This document shows positions 44,100 through 56,254 of a DNA stretch of 64,000 nucleotides, piece after piece. Each line of letters starts with the position of its first letter. The first letter of the stretch is position 1. The DNA lies in NCBI GenBank assembly GCA_036023115.1, contig JAYKKT010000089.1:10814001-10878000 (forward strand). Direction: 5' to 3'. The DNA is from Brasenia schreberi. Taxonomy: Eukaryota > Streptophyta > Magnoliopsida > Nymphaeales > Cabombaceae. The notes beneath the pieces were generated by a model, which ran no database searches, was not told the DNA's origin, and saw nothing but the letters and a program-made list of their open reading frames with translations. Both the position numbers and the translations under genes were made by a program.

Positions 44100-45153
44100 G
44101 GACAATCTGACTTGATATATAAGTGTATCTCTAACATGGTTAACCAAATTTTTATACACTATTGCCAAAGTTTGAAATGGGGACTGACAAACTTTTCTGA
44201 CATCAACGTTAAGTCTACCTTAGGTCAGGGTAGCAATCACAGATATGTTTACTGTGGAAAAGATTGATTTCTCTAAGATTGTTGATAAAATACATAGAAA
44301 TACATGCATAATAAACCAATATGCAACAAATATAAATATGCCCCAATCAACAACAATCGCAGATCCAAAGTAAGCCATAAACAAACCATACAAAAAATAA
44401 AAGCAAATGCAATAATCATAAAAGAAACTTATCTGTGTGAGTCGCTCTTGCGGACTTACATTAGAGAAATCGCCCTTGCAGACTTACATTAGAGAAATCA
44501 ATGCCCCGCTATACAATATGTACAAGTACCTATGCCTTCTTCACAGGATAAAAAGCACACACAACTCAAAGGTATGTACCTTACTTCGAGTCGACTTCGA
44601 CTATACCTCAATCACCTATGGTTTAAGAAGGAGGCAAAGAACAACTACACAACCGCAAGGAATACCACGAATAAGGGGAGAACAAAGGCGAGAGGAGAGA
44701 GAGTGTTTCACAGAGAAGTATTCCTATTAGGGAGTCCTGAACTCTTATTTATAGACGACCTATTGGATCATAGATCATGGATCCAATCCAAATAATGCAC
44801 CTCTCCATCCCGTAACCATTCCCATGTATCTACTTTTCACCGTTAAATCAAAAGTTTTTCGTGCAAAAAGAAAGAACAAAGATTGAAGACAAACCCAAAC
44901 CCAAGCCCGGCCCAACGTGCGTGTGGTCTACCATGTCCTTCCCAAACTCTTTAAACTAAGGTTCATAAGCAAACAACTATATAAAAGGACATGTGAGTTT
45001 GTCTCATTCTTTAATATGAGACTAAACTTTGTCTCCTCTTGGTCATCACATGCGCAAATCCCTCACATGTGACTTTTTATACTTTAAGGGTTTCACATAT
45101 ATCAATGATACATCAATTGAATATTTGAGATATCAACATGAATTAAATGTTAT
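44100..45153. other. Possible Copia leader/LTR remnant and intergenic DNA
   Basis: Holds a short tandem duplication (GACTTACATTAGAGAAATC at 44453-44471 and 44481-44499) and no intact gene. LTR identity is a guess from position next to the gag fragment. Confidence 0.3.
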
Positions 45154-45173
45154 TAATGCACATAGGTTTAATT

Positions 45174-46537
45174 GACTAGACAATATTCCTATATAAGTAT
45201 GGAAAATCCTAGGAGAAATGAGACTCACTTTGCTTACAAGACTATTTAATGAAATATGAAAAACCCAAAAGATGCCTGAGAAATAGAGAGCGAGTACACT
45301 TATACCCAAATATAAGAACAACTGAGACATCCAGAATTATAAGAATTATTGAGGTATCAAGTTAATGAGCCATACTATGAAACTATAAAAAAGAATTATC
45401 GAACGTAGGTTAAGACAAGTATCGATTACAATAGAGAATCAATTCATATTCATGCCCGATAGATCTACTATTGAAGCAATTCACCTCTTGAGACATCTTA
45501 TAAAATATTTTAGAGTAAAAAAGGAAAACCTTCACATGATATTTATTGATCTAGAAAAAGCTTACAATAGGGTGTCAAGAGATGTTCTTTGAAGAACTTT
45601 GGAAAAGAAAGGTATCCCATTGACATACATAAATCTTATAAGAGACATGTACCATGGTGCAAAAACATGTCTGAGAACTCATGAAAGAATGACAAACTCC
45701 TTTGAAATTAATATTGGGTTACATTAGGGATCATCTTTAAATCCATATTTATTTATATTGATTATTGATAAGTTAACAAAATATATTTCAGATGAAGTAC
45801 CTCGTTGTATGTTATTTGTAGATGACATTGTGTTAGTAGATGAGCCTAAAGAAAAAGTTAATAGAAAATTAGAACTATAGAGAGAAACATTAGAAAGTAA
45901 AGACTTTTGAATTAGTAGAACAAAGACAGAATATGTGAAATGTTTTAAATATCTAGGGTCAATTGTTCAAAGTGATAGAAAAATTGATGTAAATGTTATG
46001 CATAGAATTAATGCCAGTTGGTTAAAATGGAGAGGGACATCAGGTATTCTATATGATAAGTTGATACCATTAAAGTTTAAAGGTAAATATTATGGAGTAG
46101 TAATTAGACTTGATATGTTTTATGGTTCTGAATGTTGGATAATTAATTATCAACATGTGCAAAAGATGTCCATAATAGAAATAAAGATGTTGAGATTGAT
46201 GAAGAATCATACAAGGAAAGAGCATATACATAATGAGGTTATTAGAAACAAATTGGGAGTAGCACCAATAGAGGATAAAATGAAGAAAAATAATTTAAGA
46301 TGGTTTGAACATATAGAAAGATACTCAAGGATGCTCCCATAAAAAATATGAAAAACTAGATTATAAAAATGTTAAAAGAAGAAGAGGACGACCACAAAAG
46401 TGTTGGAAATAAACAATAAAGAATAATCAAATTTATATTGAGTTAACTGTTAGCATGACACATGATAGGGTCCTCTGAAAACAAAAAATCCATGTAGCCA
46501 ACCCCATCTAGTATGGAAAAAGGCTTAGTTGTTGTTG
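45174..46537 (+). mobile_element. 5'-truncated RTE LINE
   Basis: 1364 bp in plus orientation, from mid reverse transcriptase to the (TTG)n tail. It is flanked by a 20-bp TSD with one mismatch (45154-45173 and 46538-46557; core TAATGCACAT and GGTTTAATT). It retains the [20 protein letters not shown], LEKAYNRV and LFVDDIVLVDE regions. Many stops make it older than the LARP1-intron copies. Confidence 0.92.
45935..46342 (+). pseudogene. RTE C-terminal ORF fragment
   Basis: Longest surviving frame of the 45174-46537 element: [59 protein letters not shown]. It is the same region as 9540-9760 of the full-length copy (minus strand). Confidence 0.9.
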
Positions 46538-47277
46538 TAATGCACATGGGTTTAATTAACCTAATTTAATTAACATTAAATCCAACAACGATAAGGTACA
46601 TCACTTGTAATTTTTAATATTTTATTGTCTTCATGTAAATCACAAAGCTTCTTTCTTTTTCCATTGCATGCCATCAAATTGCTATCTTACTGAACCTTTT
46701 TCTTCTTATTTTTAAGTAAACCTAAATAATTGTGTTGAATTCAAGCTTATGTTCTCTTCGTTATGATGTCAAGTTTAGGGTAGTTGCTTTCCATGCTTTA
46801 TTAAGCAAACTTGTTAAAGTTTCTTCCTTTTCGGTTTTACAATTTATGCAACCTTGTTAAACTTTGTAACATTGTGATGTCATTGAGACTGGTTGGTTAT
46901 GTCATATTAGCTTCTCACAACAAAAAACTAACAAAGGATTATTAGCATTTAAGAGATCAATTTCTGCTAGATGCTTAGAATACATGTACATATTTATTTC
47001 ATATAAACCCACAACTCTATGAAGGCAACGACTTAGGAAGAGTTGTTTGAGTTACAAACTTTCTTGAGATCTTTCTATTTCACTACATACCTTCTTTGAT
47101 GGACTTTTTAGTCAATGTTGTAATTAGCGTAATGATATATGTATTGTACAAGGCATTGATACACGATAATCGTACAATATCATATGAAATATTAAATATT
47201 AAAAAATTAAAAATAAAAGAAATCAAACAATCATAAAAAATTATAAAAAAATCATCCCATATAGCAGTGTATATACG

Positions 47278-47335
47278 GGGTGTATCGTACGATATAATAT
47301 TCATATCGCAGTGTATCGTACGATACATTGCAATA
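47278..47335. repeat. Palindromic TATCGTACGATA pair
   Basis: GTATCGTACGATA occurs at 47281-47293 and 47313-47325, with related ATCGTACAAT at 47169-47178. Self-complementary units in an otherwise AT-rich stretch. Nature unknown. Confidence 0.5.
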
Positions 47336-47527
47336 TATGTCTATTTCAATACATGTACCTGATCTTTCTATTATTGTGATACGTCTTTTTAGGCAACAAC
47401 AAAAATTTTAGTAATGAGTTTCTTTTGTTGTTTCTACCCGTATGATTTATGTTGCTGTCTTCTTTGGCTCTATAGTGGTTGTGTAACATGTTTCGGGAAA
47501 AATACAAGAAGCTTGGCATGAAAAATT

Positions 47528-47784
47528 GATCATTTCAACTCAACGTTTTTGAACGTATGTGCAACAAGCCAACGTTTTATTTTTTCGAGCATCATTAAGC
47601 CACAATTTTCTTAAGCTACATATCTTTCTTGGAAAGAGGTAGGAGTTGAAGGAAGGAAGAGAGAGATCCTTTCAATTCAACATTTTTGAATGTATGTGTG
47701 ACTAAACCAATGGTTCGCGCATCATTAAACCATAATTTTGTTAAGCTACATATCGTTATTTGAAAGAAGTAGGAGGTGAAGGAA

Positions 47785-47836
<52 letters not shown>

Positions 47837-47975
47837 CTTTCAAATCAACATATTTGAATTTCTATGACTAAACCTATAGTTTTAATTTTGCAAGCATCAA
47901 AAAGCCACAATTTTGTTAAACTAATTATCATTCTTTGAAAGAGGTAGGTGGTAAAGGAACTAAGAGGAGGATATA
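47528..47975. repeat. Three-unit tandem repeat with GA tract
   Basis: Units at about 47528-47668, 47669-47827 and 47828-47975. Each runs TTTCAACTCAACG (or variant), TTTTTGAA, a CATCATTAAGCCACAATTTT block, TTAAGCTACATATC, GAAAGAGGTAGGAG, GGAAGGAAGAGAGAG. In unit 2 the terminal GA run has grown into a 44-bp microsatellite. Confidence 0.8.
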
Positions 47976-48179
47976 TATATATAGAGAGAGAAAGGGAGGT
48001 GTGGACGTAAGTAATTTGGCAACTAGTAGTTTTTGAGTGACCATGAAGTGAAAAAGTTCAACTTTCATGTGGTTGGGTGGTAGGACCTAAAAAAATACTT
48101 ACTTCATTTGGAACGTGTAGCTTGAAGTCTTTATTCCTCTTAAATATGGATTTATTAAGTGGTTATTGTAATTATTAGA

Positions 48180-48560
48180 GAGTTGGATACGCTGTGGAGG
48201 AAAGTGGCAACAACTAGATTTGGTATGGAGGGTTGTAGGTGAATTATTGTGTTAAAGACAACTATATGTGGCTTGTTTGCATCTAGAAGAGGGTTTGTGA
48301 AGTTAAGGAGAAATTGTATTTTATGATGTGTGATGGCATAAAGATATTATTTTGTATGACACTTTGTGTGGGGATTGACCTTTAAACTTCTGGTTTTCAG
48401 AGTTTTCCCTCTTCGCCTTAAATAAAGAAGCTTTCGTGGTTGATCATCATTCGTGTGGAGTGGGTAGTGTGAGATAGGACATCCTCTTACGAGGAATTCT
48501 GAATATTGGGAGCTTGAGTTTTTCTAACTGTTCTTTGAGATATTATATGATTTAGTATTG
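48180..48560 (+). pseudogene. L1-type LINE zf-RVT-region relic
   Basis: The broken translation reads LWRKVATTRFGMEG, then ALNKEALVVDHH and LLRGILNIGSLSF, recognisable as the zinc-binding/linker region that follows reverse transcriptase in plant L1 ORF2. Several stops. Confidence 0.65.
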
Positions 48561-49259
48561 AATGAGCGAAGAAGAAACTGTTTGTGTAGAAAAGGAGATG
48601 AGATGTGTGCTTTAAAGTTGAGAAGTTTTACCATAGTTGCTAGAAGCGAGAGGCTCAAAAGGGCTACTTAGCTATGCTTTCGAAGCTTTCTTAGAGCCAG
48701 AATTAAAGGATCATTCTTTGTTTTATAAGTGGTCTAGGATTTGTTTGAATCGATGCTTTTTAGGTGCTAAAGGTACCATTGCTTTCATCTAAAATTATTA
48801 GAAAATAGATTTGGCCATGGGTTTTCTTTTGAAGCTATCATTAGAGGAAGCTTGTCGTATCTTTCATGATTTTTTTTATGAAAGAAATAGGAATTTCTTT
48901 TAAAGCAAAAAAAATTGCTAGTGAGTTATGATTAGTTGGCTTAGTCTTTTCCTTTTAGAAGAAGCAAAATGGAACCTTTTTGAGAGTTGTAGAATCTTTG
49001 AGAATATCTTGATGTATTTGGTTCACCACATTGGTGCTTTTAATGAACTCATTGTATTATCTCAAAAGAAATTGATAAGAAGCAACCAGTATTATGAGGG
49101 ATTTTTTTAATTTAAGCTTCAATTAATGGGAAGCTCAGCACATTAAAGCCCTTCTATGATCTCCATCTTATTATAGGAAAGAGTAGCTTGGCTAAATTAA
49201 CGAGATAAAATATGAAAATATGTTGATTTCATTCCAAAAGTTTCAACTCTATAGCTTAA

Positions 49260-51300
49260 CTTGACCATATATGTTAGACCCACATGAGTCACAACCTCAC
49301 TCGAGTCGATGTCACGTGGATGCTCCTCGTATGGATATGAGCAGAAATGGCAATCAAAGCCAAACATAGTCAACCTAAACTCAATTAAAATATCAATTTC
49401 AAATTTCTATAAGTCCAAGCAATTGTAAATGGTGTGGGGCCCACCAACATTAACCCCAAAAAACATCTATCGATACTAAGACTAAGCTAGCTCTAAACCA
49501 AGCCATACTATCTCGGAATGCAACTCTAACAAATTTGCTACTTGGCATTGGGCATCTTGTTAGTTTGAGGATAAACCCTAAAATATGAAGGTGAGCGCGT
49601 ATCCACAGCCTAATAAGAAAGTTATACACCCCTTGCATATTTCACGAACAATCCATAGTAAATAAACCTTTATATTTAAATTCATGCTTTCAGACTAACT
49701 CACACGCACACACATAAGATCAGTTTTGATATTTACAACCTGTACTATCTCTAAACCAAGATGCAGGAGTTGTTCGATCCTCCCTCACATGATCTTGGCC
49801 ACCCCTTCAACGACTATCAAAACATACAGGTTCTCACGACAAAGTGCTTGGAAACACACTCTTTATCCTGCCTCAAGTCGGATTGCTTTAGGGCTGAACA
49901 AGTCTCTAAAAACCACACAAGTATGGTTTATGGATTTACACAATATTATGTTCCAAACCAATGTAACTCATATCCAAACATACATATTCAAATCCATATC
50001 CATATGATATATAATATCAATCACACTTTTTTCTATCTATCAAGAAGGTTGAAAACAAGAATATCTCAAATACATACAAATAACTCATAATTTTAAAAAG
50101 ACCATTTATGAACCATCAATAAAGCAATTAATAATTATGCCTATTTAAATCCATTAAAAACAAAGAAAATCACTCATGGCATGATTCTTTTAAGAAATGG
50201 ATAACATCCTATCAAAAGAATTGTTAATATTGTATCCCAAAATCATTGAGTTGCTCTTATCTCCACAAAATCCTTCTATTTTAATCTCTAAACAATTCAA
50301 AAAGAATAATAATATTAAAATTCATTTAGTTACCTTTCTAACGCAACAAAATTGAATCTGAAACGGCCTAGAAATGACCTAAAGCCTAACCTCAATTCAA
50401 ATAGATTATCTTGGATCTAAATTATTACTTGGATCCATTTTTTACTCAAATTGAACATTATAATAGGTAACTTGGCTTGAATTTGCCTAGATAGGTTCTG
50501 GATTCAATTTTGTACATAATTTAAGAACCTGTTTTGAACTGACCTACACGAAACAGGATCTTAGAACATAGCACAGTTACTACCTGATACGAGTCTTTAG
50601 ACACAGCACTAGTATGACACGATACCAACCGGCATGGTCCTGAATGACACCATATACATCAACTTGTCGGACACGACATCACACCTAGCTAGAACATGCC
50701 CCATCAATCAGTAGTGAATTATGTACAAAATTGACTAGTGCTGTGTCTGACAAAAATGAACAAAAGGAAAAGCTTTTCGCGTGTAGAAAAAATCCGACGA
50801 TTACATGTGTTCTCTGGGCGTCTTTCGAGCATGTTCGAAACTAAACGAGTTGGCTGTCAAGGGCGACCAAAAACCCCTTGACCTGAGCCGAACCCAAAGT
50901 CAGATGGCACCGTTTTTGCCTGAAAATCAGACTTGGAACCGTTTTCCCCTCATGTCTCTAAAACCTTCCAAATCCAATCCACCCAAACCGAAATCTACGG
51001 TCAACAATGAGTTTTTCACCATAAAAACGAATCAAACGGGAATTTCAAAAAAACCAAAGTGAATGGACTTTTCTGCTGGATTTTCCGGTGTCTTCGCATG
51101 TTTGGGTTCCCTTGAGGCGAGGAATTCACGAGGACACATCGGTGAGTCCCCTCACTCGCCAATCGCCATTAAAATTGTGGGCGGTGGTTTCACTGGCCCC
51201 CACCTATTTTCACGGCAATGCCCTATTGGGCATTACTGTGTGGGTCTGGATCCCGGCCGGACCATATTTCAATATATGAGCAGTACAGAGTAAACTACCA
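49260..51300. other. Probable decayed retroelement sequence, unassigned
   Basis: GC and base texture change against the flanks, and short open frames (49726-50090, 50805-51293) lack any motif I know. Sequence such as GTGTGGGTCTGGATCCCGGC resembles LTR-type DNA but no LTR pair was found. Confidence 0.3.
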
Positions 51301-52234
51301 TTCTTGCATCAAACAAATTTCTTTAGGAACTGCTTTTCCATGTACCTTGCACTGGACACAATCTCAGAAGAGAAATGAAAACTAGTTCAATTTTCTAAAT
51401 CTACAAGTGTTGAAAGTAAAAGCTTATAAATTCTTCGACTAACCAGTGGTTCTCTGTTGGCTCAGGAGAGAAGCTTCTTCGTTTCAGAATTTGAATCTCA
51501 ATTAGTGGGCATAGCCACCATTTCATTACAAGGTTGCAATTGAGTAACAACTCGTGTGTTGAATCTATTGTTATGCGGTTGTAGCAAGCAGCTCCTTTGC
51601 CCAGTGAATGTAGCATTTCTTGTGTATTTCTGTTGTACACAGAGGTACTCACGTTCATGACTGCATGGTTTTGCGCTCACAATGAGCCTGATTACTACTA
51701 AATATAGTAACTCTTTGCATTAACTCTTCCTGCCAATTTTTGCGCTCACAGAGGTATTTCTTTTGTGGTTTTGCGCTTACTTACCTGCTTGATGAAGGAG
51801 AAAATAAAGATAGTGATTATTCATCAATTTTTGGTGCTCTGATTATGAGAAACCTTGGTTGTATTAAGGCCTTAGTTGTTTCTCCAATTCACTTGCAGCT
51901 TGTTTCCTTCTTTTCTTCAATGCGTTAATTTTAAACCGCCTTTCCGAACTTTCCGAGCAATGTTGATATCTTCTGACATTCATTTTTGCTACCGTTTTTG
52001 AATGATGTGTATTGGCAGGTTTATGCTTTCGGGGACATAGCTCTGGGCTCTCTAATGTATCAATCTTGCTTTCTGTACGCTTTAAGTACTGGAAATTATT
52101 CAATTCATCTTCCAAAGGCCCCTGCAATTGGCACATTGGGTAAAGTGCCCTGGAATCTGTGGTGATCCTCGATAAATTGCTTCCTGCATATTACCAGCGC
52201 TTTTTGCAGGCAGAAGAGAGGCATCGTGAGATTC

Positions 52235-52325
52235 TTGGCTACCAAGAAACAATAAAGAATTATCTAACCTATGTGAGTTAACTAATAAAATAGCATATGA
52301 TAGGGCTATGTGGAAACAATTGTAG
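52235..52325 (+). mobile_element. RTE 3' relic fragment
   Basis: AAACAATAAAGAATTATCTA, GTGAGTTAACTAATA, GATAGGGCTATGTGGAAACAA: the RTE region just before the tail. Confidence 0.6.
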
Positions 52326-52526
52326 AGGTAGAGTTGCTTTTATAGGATGGCCGCCGTCGTATGCTATAATGCAATAGTCCGCGCGTCCTAAAAATTTTCA
52401 CTGACCCCTTTGCCTCACCCTAAAAGGCAGCTCGAGGCTCTACCCATATCGCGGGGAGCTGCGGGACCTGATAAGTGGGGCTTGTTTCAATTTGAATACG
52501 AACAGGTGATTATTTGCTACTGAAGC

Positions 52527-52686
52527 ATTTTTGAATGAAAGGTTATTTAGAAGTTTGTGCTCGGAAAAATGCTGCTATTGTCAAACTTTTGTGCAAGACT
52601 CTAGGAATTTTCGAATGAAGGTTATTTAGAAGTTTGTGCGTACCTCGGAAAGATGCTGTTATTGTCAAGCTTTTGGGCCAGACGGT
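52527..52686 (+). repeat. Two-copy tandem repeat, period about 79 bp
   Basis: TTTTTGAATGAAAGGTTATT, TAGAAGTTTGTGC, CGGAAAAATGCTGCTATTGT, CAAACTTTTG occurs twice with few changes. Confidence 0.85.
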
Positions 52687-52779
52687 GGGATAAGGAGTCC
52701 TTAATGATCGCTTACTGAAACTAGAAGAGGGCTTTGGGAGTCGATTGATGGGAAAAGGTTGATGAAGTTTGATCGGCCA

Positions 52780-53260
52780 GAACAGAAGACTGATGGAATA
52801 TTATGCTTGGAGGTAAGTTGATGATATTTGACCATTACTTAGTTGTGATGAGATGGACGTTGGGATTCATGGCTCAATCCTAAAAGATTGAAAGAACGAC
52901 AGTGTTGATCTGCATACCCAGCCTCTACATGGTTTTCTTATGAATCAAGTGTCTTGCTCATTTTTGGTTCTTTTATGGGTATACCTAGTTGAGTTGATCA
53001 ACGAACCCTAGAAGGCTGAACGAGACGAATATGCTCATGTGTGCATGGAGATCGATGAAATCGATCTTACGAAGCCAATGGCAAGATGGGTTTGCATGCT
53101 ATCTATTTGATTTATGGTTGCTATGGCCATCGAAGCAACACTTGCCAACAGGATAAGGGAAAATCTGAAGAGGACGCAAGGGGTCAACTGCACCACAAAA
53201 TACCCAAGAACACTCTAATGTGCCAAGCGATCATTGGCCAATGGCCAGAAACATGTGTGG
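52780..53260 (+). pseudogene. L1-type LINE ORF1 relic
   Basis: Broken frames give MIFDHYLVVMRWTLGF (DUF4283-like domain), then EIDLTKPMARWV and LIYGCYGHRSNTC, the end of a CCHC-type knuckle typical of plant L1 ORF1. Stops and frameshifts throughout. Confidence 0.65.
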
Positions 53261-53426
53261 AGATTGAGATTGAGAACTCATATTTGATAACTCTAATTTG
53301 AAATTGAATGTGGAGATTGAGAAACATGGTGATTGGCTGGTAGTCCAAAGACAGAATCGTCACTCCCAGAAAGGTCAATCAGGCTATTATTTTCTGTAAA
53401 TGCAAAAACCAGAAGCTGCTCCGAGA

Positions 53427-53550
53427 GCAGCGTTAGCTCAACGGCAGGGTTCTCTAGCATCATTGCTGCTGGTGGGGAGTTCAACTCTCAGAAGGTGCAT
53501 GTTTGGGTGTGTGCATTAAGCTTCAGCCTCTTGTAATAAGAAAAAAAAAG
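53427..53550 (+). repeat. SINE family I copy (near full length)
   Basis: GCGTTAGCTCAACGGCAGGG (box A), TTCTCTAGCATCATTGCTGC, GGTGGGGAGTTCAACTCTC (box B), GTGTGTGCATTAAGCTTCAG, CCTCTTGTAATAAG and a run of A. Best reference copy of the family in this window. Confidence 0.8.
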
Positions 53551-54248
53551 AAGGGAACGTGGAGAAGCTACAAAATAAGCTTCCCACCCTACAAATAGAC
53601 GATGCCAATGAAAGAACGGTTGCATCGAGTCACCTAGCCCCAGTTATGACATTTAAACCAACTTTCTAATGATCAAACACCTGAACGTGGCGAGCATTAA
53701 AAGGCCGAGACAGGATAGCGGGGACATAGCAACACGGCATAACGCCATGGTTTTTGCGTGCACAATGCTTCACGATCACTTCGATGAGAGCAGAATTGAT
53801 GAGGAGGAACTCCCTCTCGCTTCTCCGTGAGACTTCCTCTTCAATTTTATTTTCTCAACCCTATGAAGGAATTTAAGAACAATAGCATTCTATGTTGAAA
53901 TGCCCATCAGATGTGCAACTGATCTTATTGGAGGACGACATGCCAAAGAGCTTGTCAAGCACAATACATGCAATGGTTTTCATTGTTCTCGAGAGACAGA
54001 CCTGTTTTTAAAGTGTTCGTGGTTTCTGGCACGACCTTGGTTTTGAACCGATTGAAATCGCAGAAACACACGGCCATTGAGGAGGCATTTATGCGTTGAA
54101 ACCTACCGATGAATTTGAGTATAAACTGATCCATAAGCACCCTTAGGCCATTATCTTCTAAGTGATGAGTAGATCCAGAAGCTGGATATGTTTGGTCGTT
54201 TATGCTGCCCAATTCAATCAAGCAGATAACTTCTCTTGAATCATCTGA

Positions 54249-54443
54249 ATGAGATTAGTAGTCGAATTGATGGACTGCCCAAGGTGTGGCGATGTGGAAG
54301 ACACAGACCATGCTGACACAACCACAATGGATCAAATTGCAAAGAATCGTTGTGTTGCATGGAGTATATGGAAAGCTCGTAATCACTGTCTATGGGAAGA
54401 AAAGAACGTTACGGCAACTCACATGGTTCGGGAAGCAAGCTAA
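54249..54443 (+). pseudogene. L1-type LINE zinc/RNase H linker fragment
   Basis: DCPRCGDVEDTDHA followed by VAWSIWKARNHCLWEEKNVT, the conserved zf-RVT to RVT_3 stretch, with an internal deletion between the Cys pair and the WSIWKARN block. Probably part of the same decayed L1 as 52780-53260. Confidence 0.75.
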
Positions 54444-54499
54444 AAGCTTACCGATTGGAAGAAAGCCAAAGAGCTCACCCCATCACATACTATGTCGTT

Positions 54500-56132
54500 G
54501 AGAACCCTCGTCCCCCCCTCACACATATCCATCTTGCTTCTTCTGTTACCCTCGATGCTGGCCATTTACTGCTCAAAAAAAGAAAAGAAAAGAAAAGAGA
54601 AATCTGTTTGGGACAGATTCAGAAGGGCGATTCATGGCCGTCAATTGGGGATCTTAAAAACGGGCTTCTGTTGATTCTTGAATTCTCTATTGTCACTAAA
54701 AGGTTATCCCACAAAGAAAAGACTCTCCTAGAAACCACCCATAATTGTCAAAAAGAGGAAAGGTTATTCCATAAAGAAAAACCTGTCCTATAAATCATTA
54801 ATAATACAGAACTGTCCGGCATGTGCGTGCACGCAGAAACACGATTATGCATATGTTGTTATATAGGAGCGTATATGGCACATCAGCATACATTACTTAT
54901 AAAGCCTAAGAAATACTCAGTGTTTCAAATATAAATGATTAAACCATATGACTAATAGAGCATGATAGGATCCTCGTGTGTGTGCGAACACATGCACACA
55001 TGCATGAACAGGCACTGATTAGTCATTAGGGACTAACCAGAGGCTTTCAATTATATCATGTCACTCATGGCACATGACAGGATCCTCCCGTTGCTTCTCC
55101 TCATCAGGGAGGATGAAATGCTCGTCATGTACACGAATGCCATTTAAATGAAGCATATTAGCTGTGAAGAGGAACAATGGCTTACAACAAACTGCACCTG
55201 GTTTAAACCAATTACAGAAGCATATAACATCATAAAGTAACCATTATAAAACAAGCGGTGAAATTTCTCACCTTCAACATCCATGGTAATGGATGCTTGA
55301 ACCCTCGAAAAATATTATTATTGGAAGATACCCTATAGAAAAAGCTACAGATCGACAGGAGCGCAATTCATCTAACTGGAACTGTATAAGAAGCAAATGT
55401 TCAGTATTTTCATGAAAGCAATATACCGTTTGCAGATCGAATCTCAAATTTCTGACAGTCGACGTTCCTTTTCAAAAGCAACACCATTAGTCAGATAATT
55501 TTCTCGAGTCATTTCATTCACGCGTTCTGAACGAGGTTGGATTGGGTGATCGGGTAATCATGATCTAGCACAAAACCTCATGTGATTAATGCAATCCCGA
55601 TACAATGATGGAAGTTCATCTACCAGATCAATCTATTGATCTGTGTCCATCCTGAAGCGACCGCAAAGAACAAGTTTGCCAGATAACGTCGATCAGGACT
55701 CGTTAGAAGACCAAGACATTCTAAGTTTGCCTCAATCTACAAACGTGAACAGGCAAAAAGATTAGGTTGAAACCTCTCATGGGTTAGTTTGATAAGTTCA
55801 CTAATACAAAGCTGCAGGCGACAAGAAATCACAAGGGGAGAGTGCACATGTTAAAGCCCCTGTACCACCCTCTCGATCAGTTGAATTATGATCTACCACA
55901 ATATGTACCTCTTTGAACAATAACGGAATACAATTCACCAACCATTCAAACAGTTCAGATAGGCAAACCAAGAGATGCCGCACCAAAAGAGACAATAGAG
56001 AACGGCCGTTCCACGACCCAATTGAAGATTAGACAAGAAAAAGGAACCAAAAAAGCTAATCTTCATTCAAAGAAACCACAGGTTTATTCAGGACTACTCA
56101 AAGCCAGGAAAGCTTTACATCGTCACAGACTT

Positions 56133-56139
<7 letters not shown>
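54500..56139. other. Intergenic stretch and RER 3' flank
   Basis: No gene recognised. The RER 3' UTR probably occupies part of the right end. A short direct repeat (AAAGGTTATCCCACAAAGAA-like) occurs at about 54699 and 54759. Confidence 0.35.

Positions 56140-56203
<64 letters not shown>
56140..56203. repeat. (CT)n microsatellite
   Basis: About 64 bp of uninterrupted CT repeats, 50 bp downstream of the RER stop codon; in the RER mRNA this would be a GA tract in the 3' UTR. Confidence 0.97.
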
Positions 56204-56211
<8 letters not shown>

Positions 56212-56254
56212 TTCTCCGTAACGAAACCAAGAAACAATAATTCAGATAAGCAGT

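Noticed and set aside
53427..53550. tRNA gene
   Set aside because: Has A and B boxes but no foldable cloverleaf with an acceptor stem, and it recurs with the same non-tRNA 3' part; a SINE.
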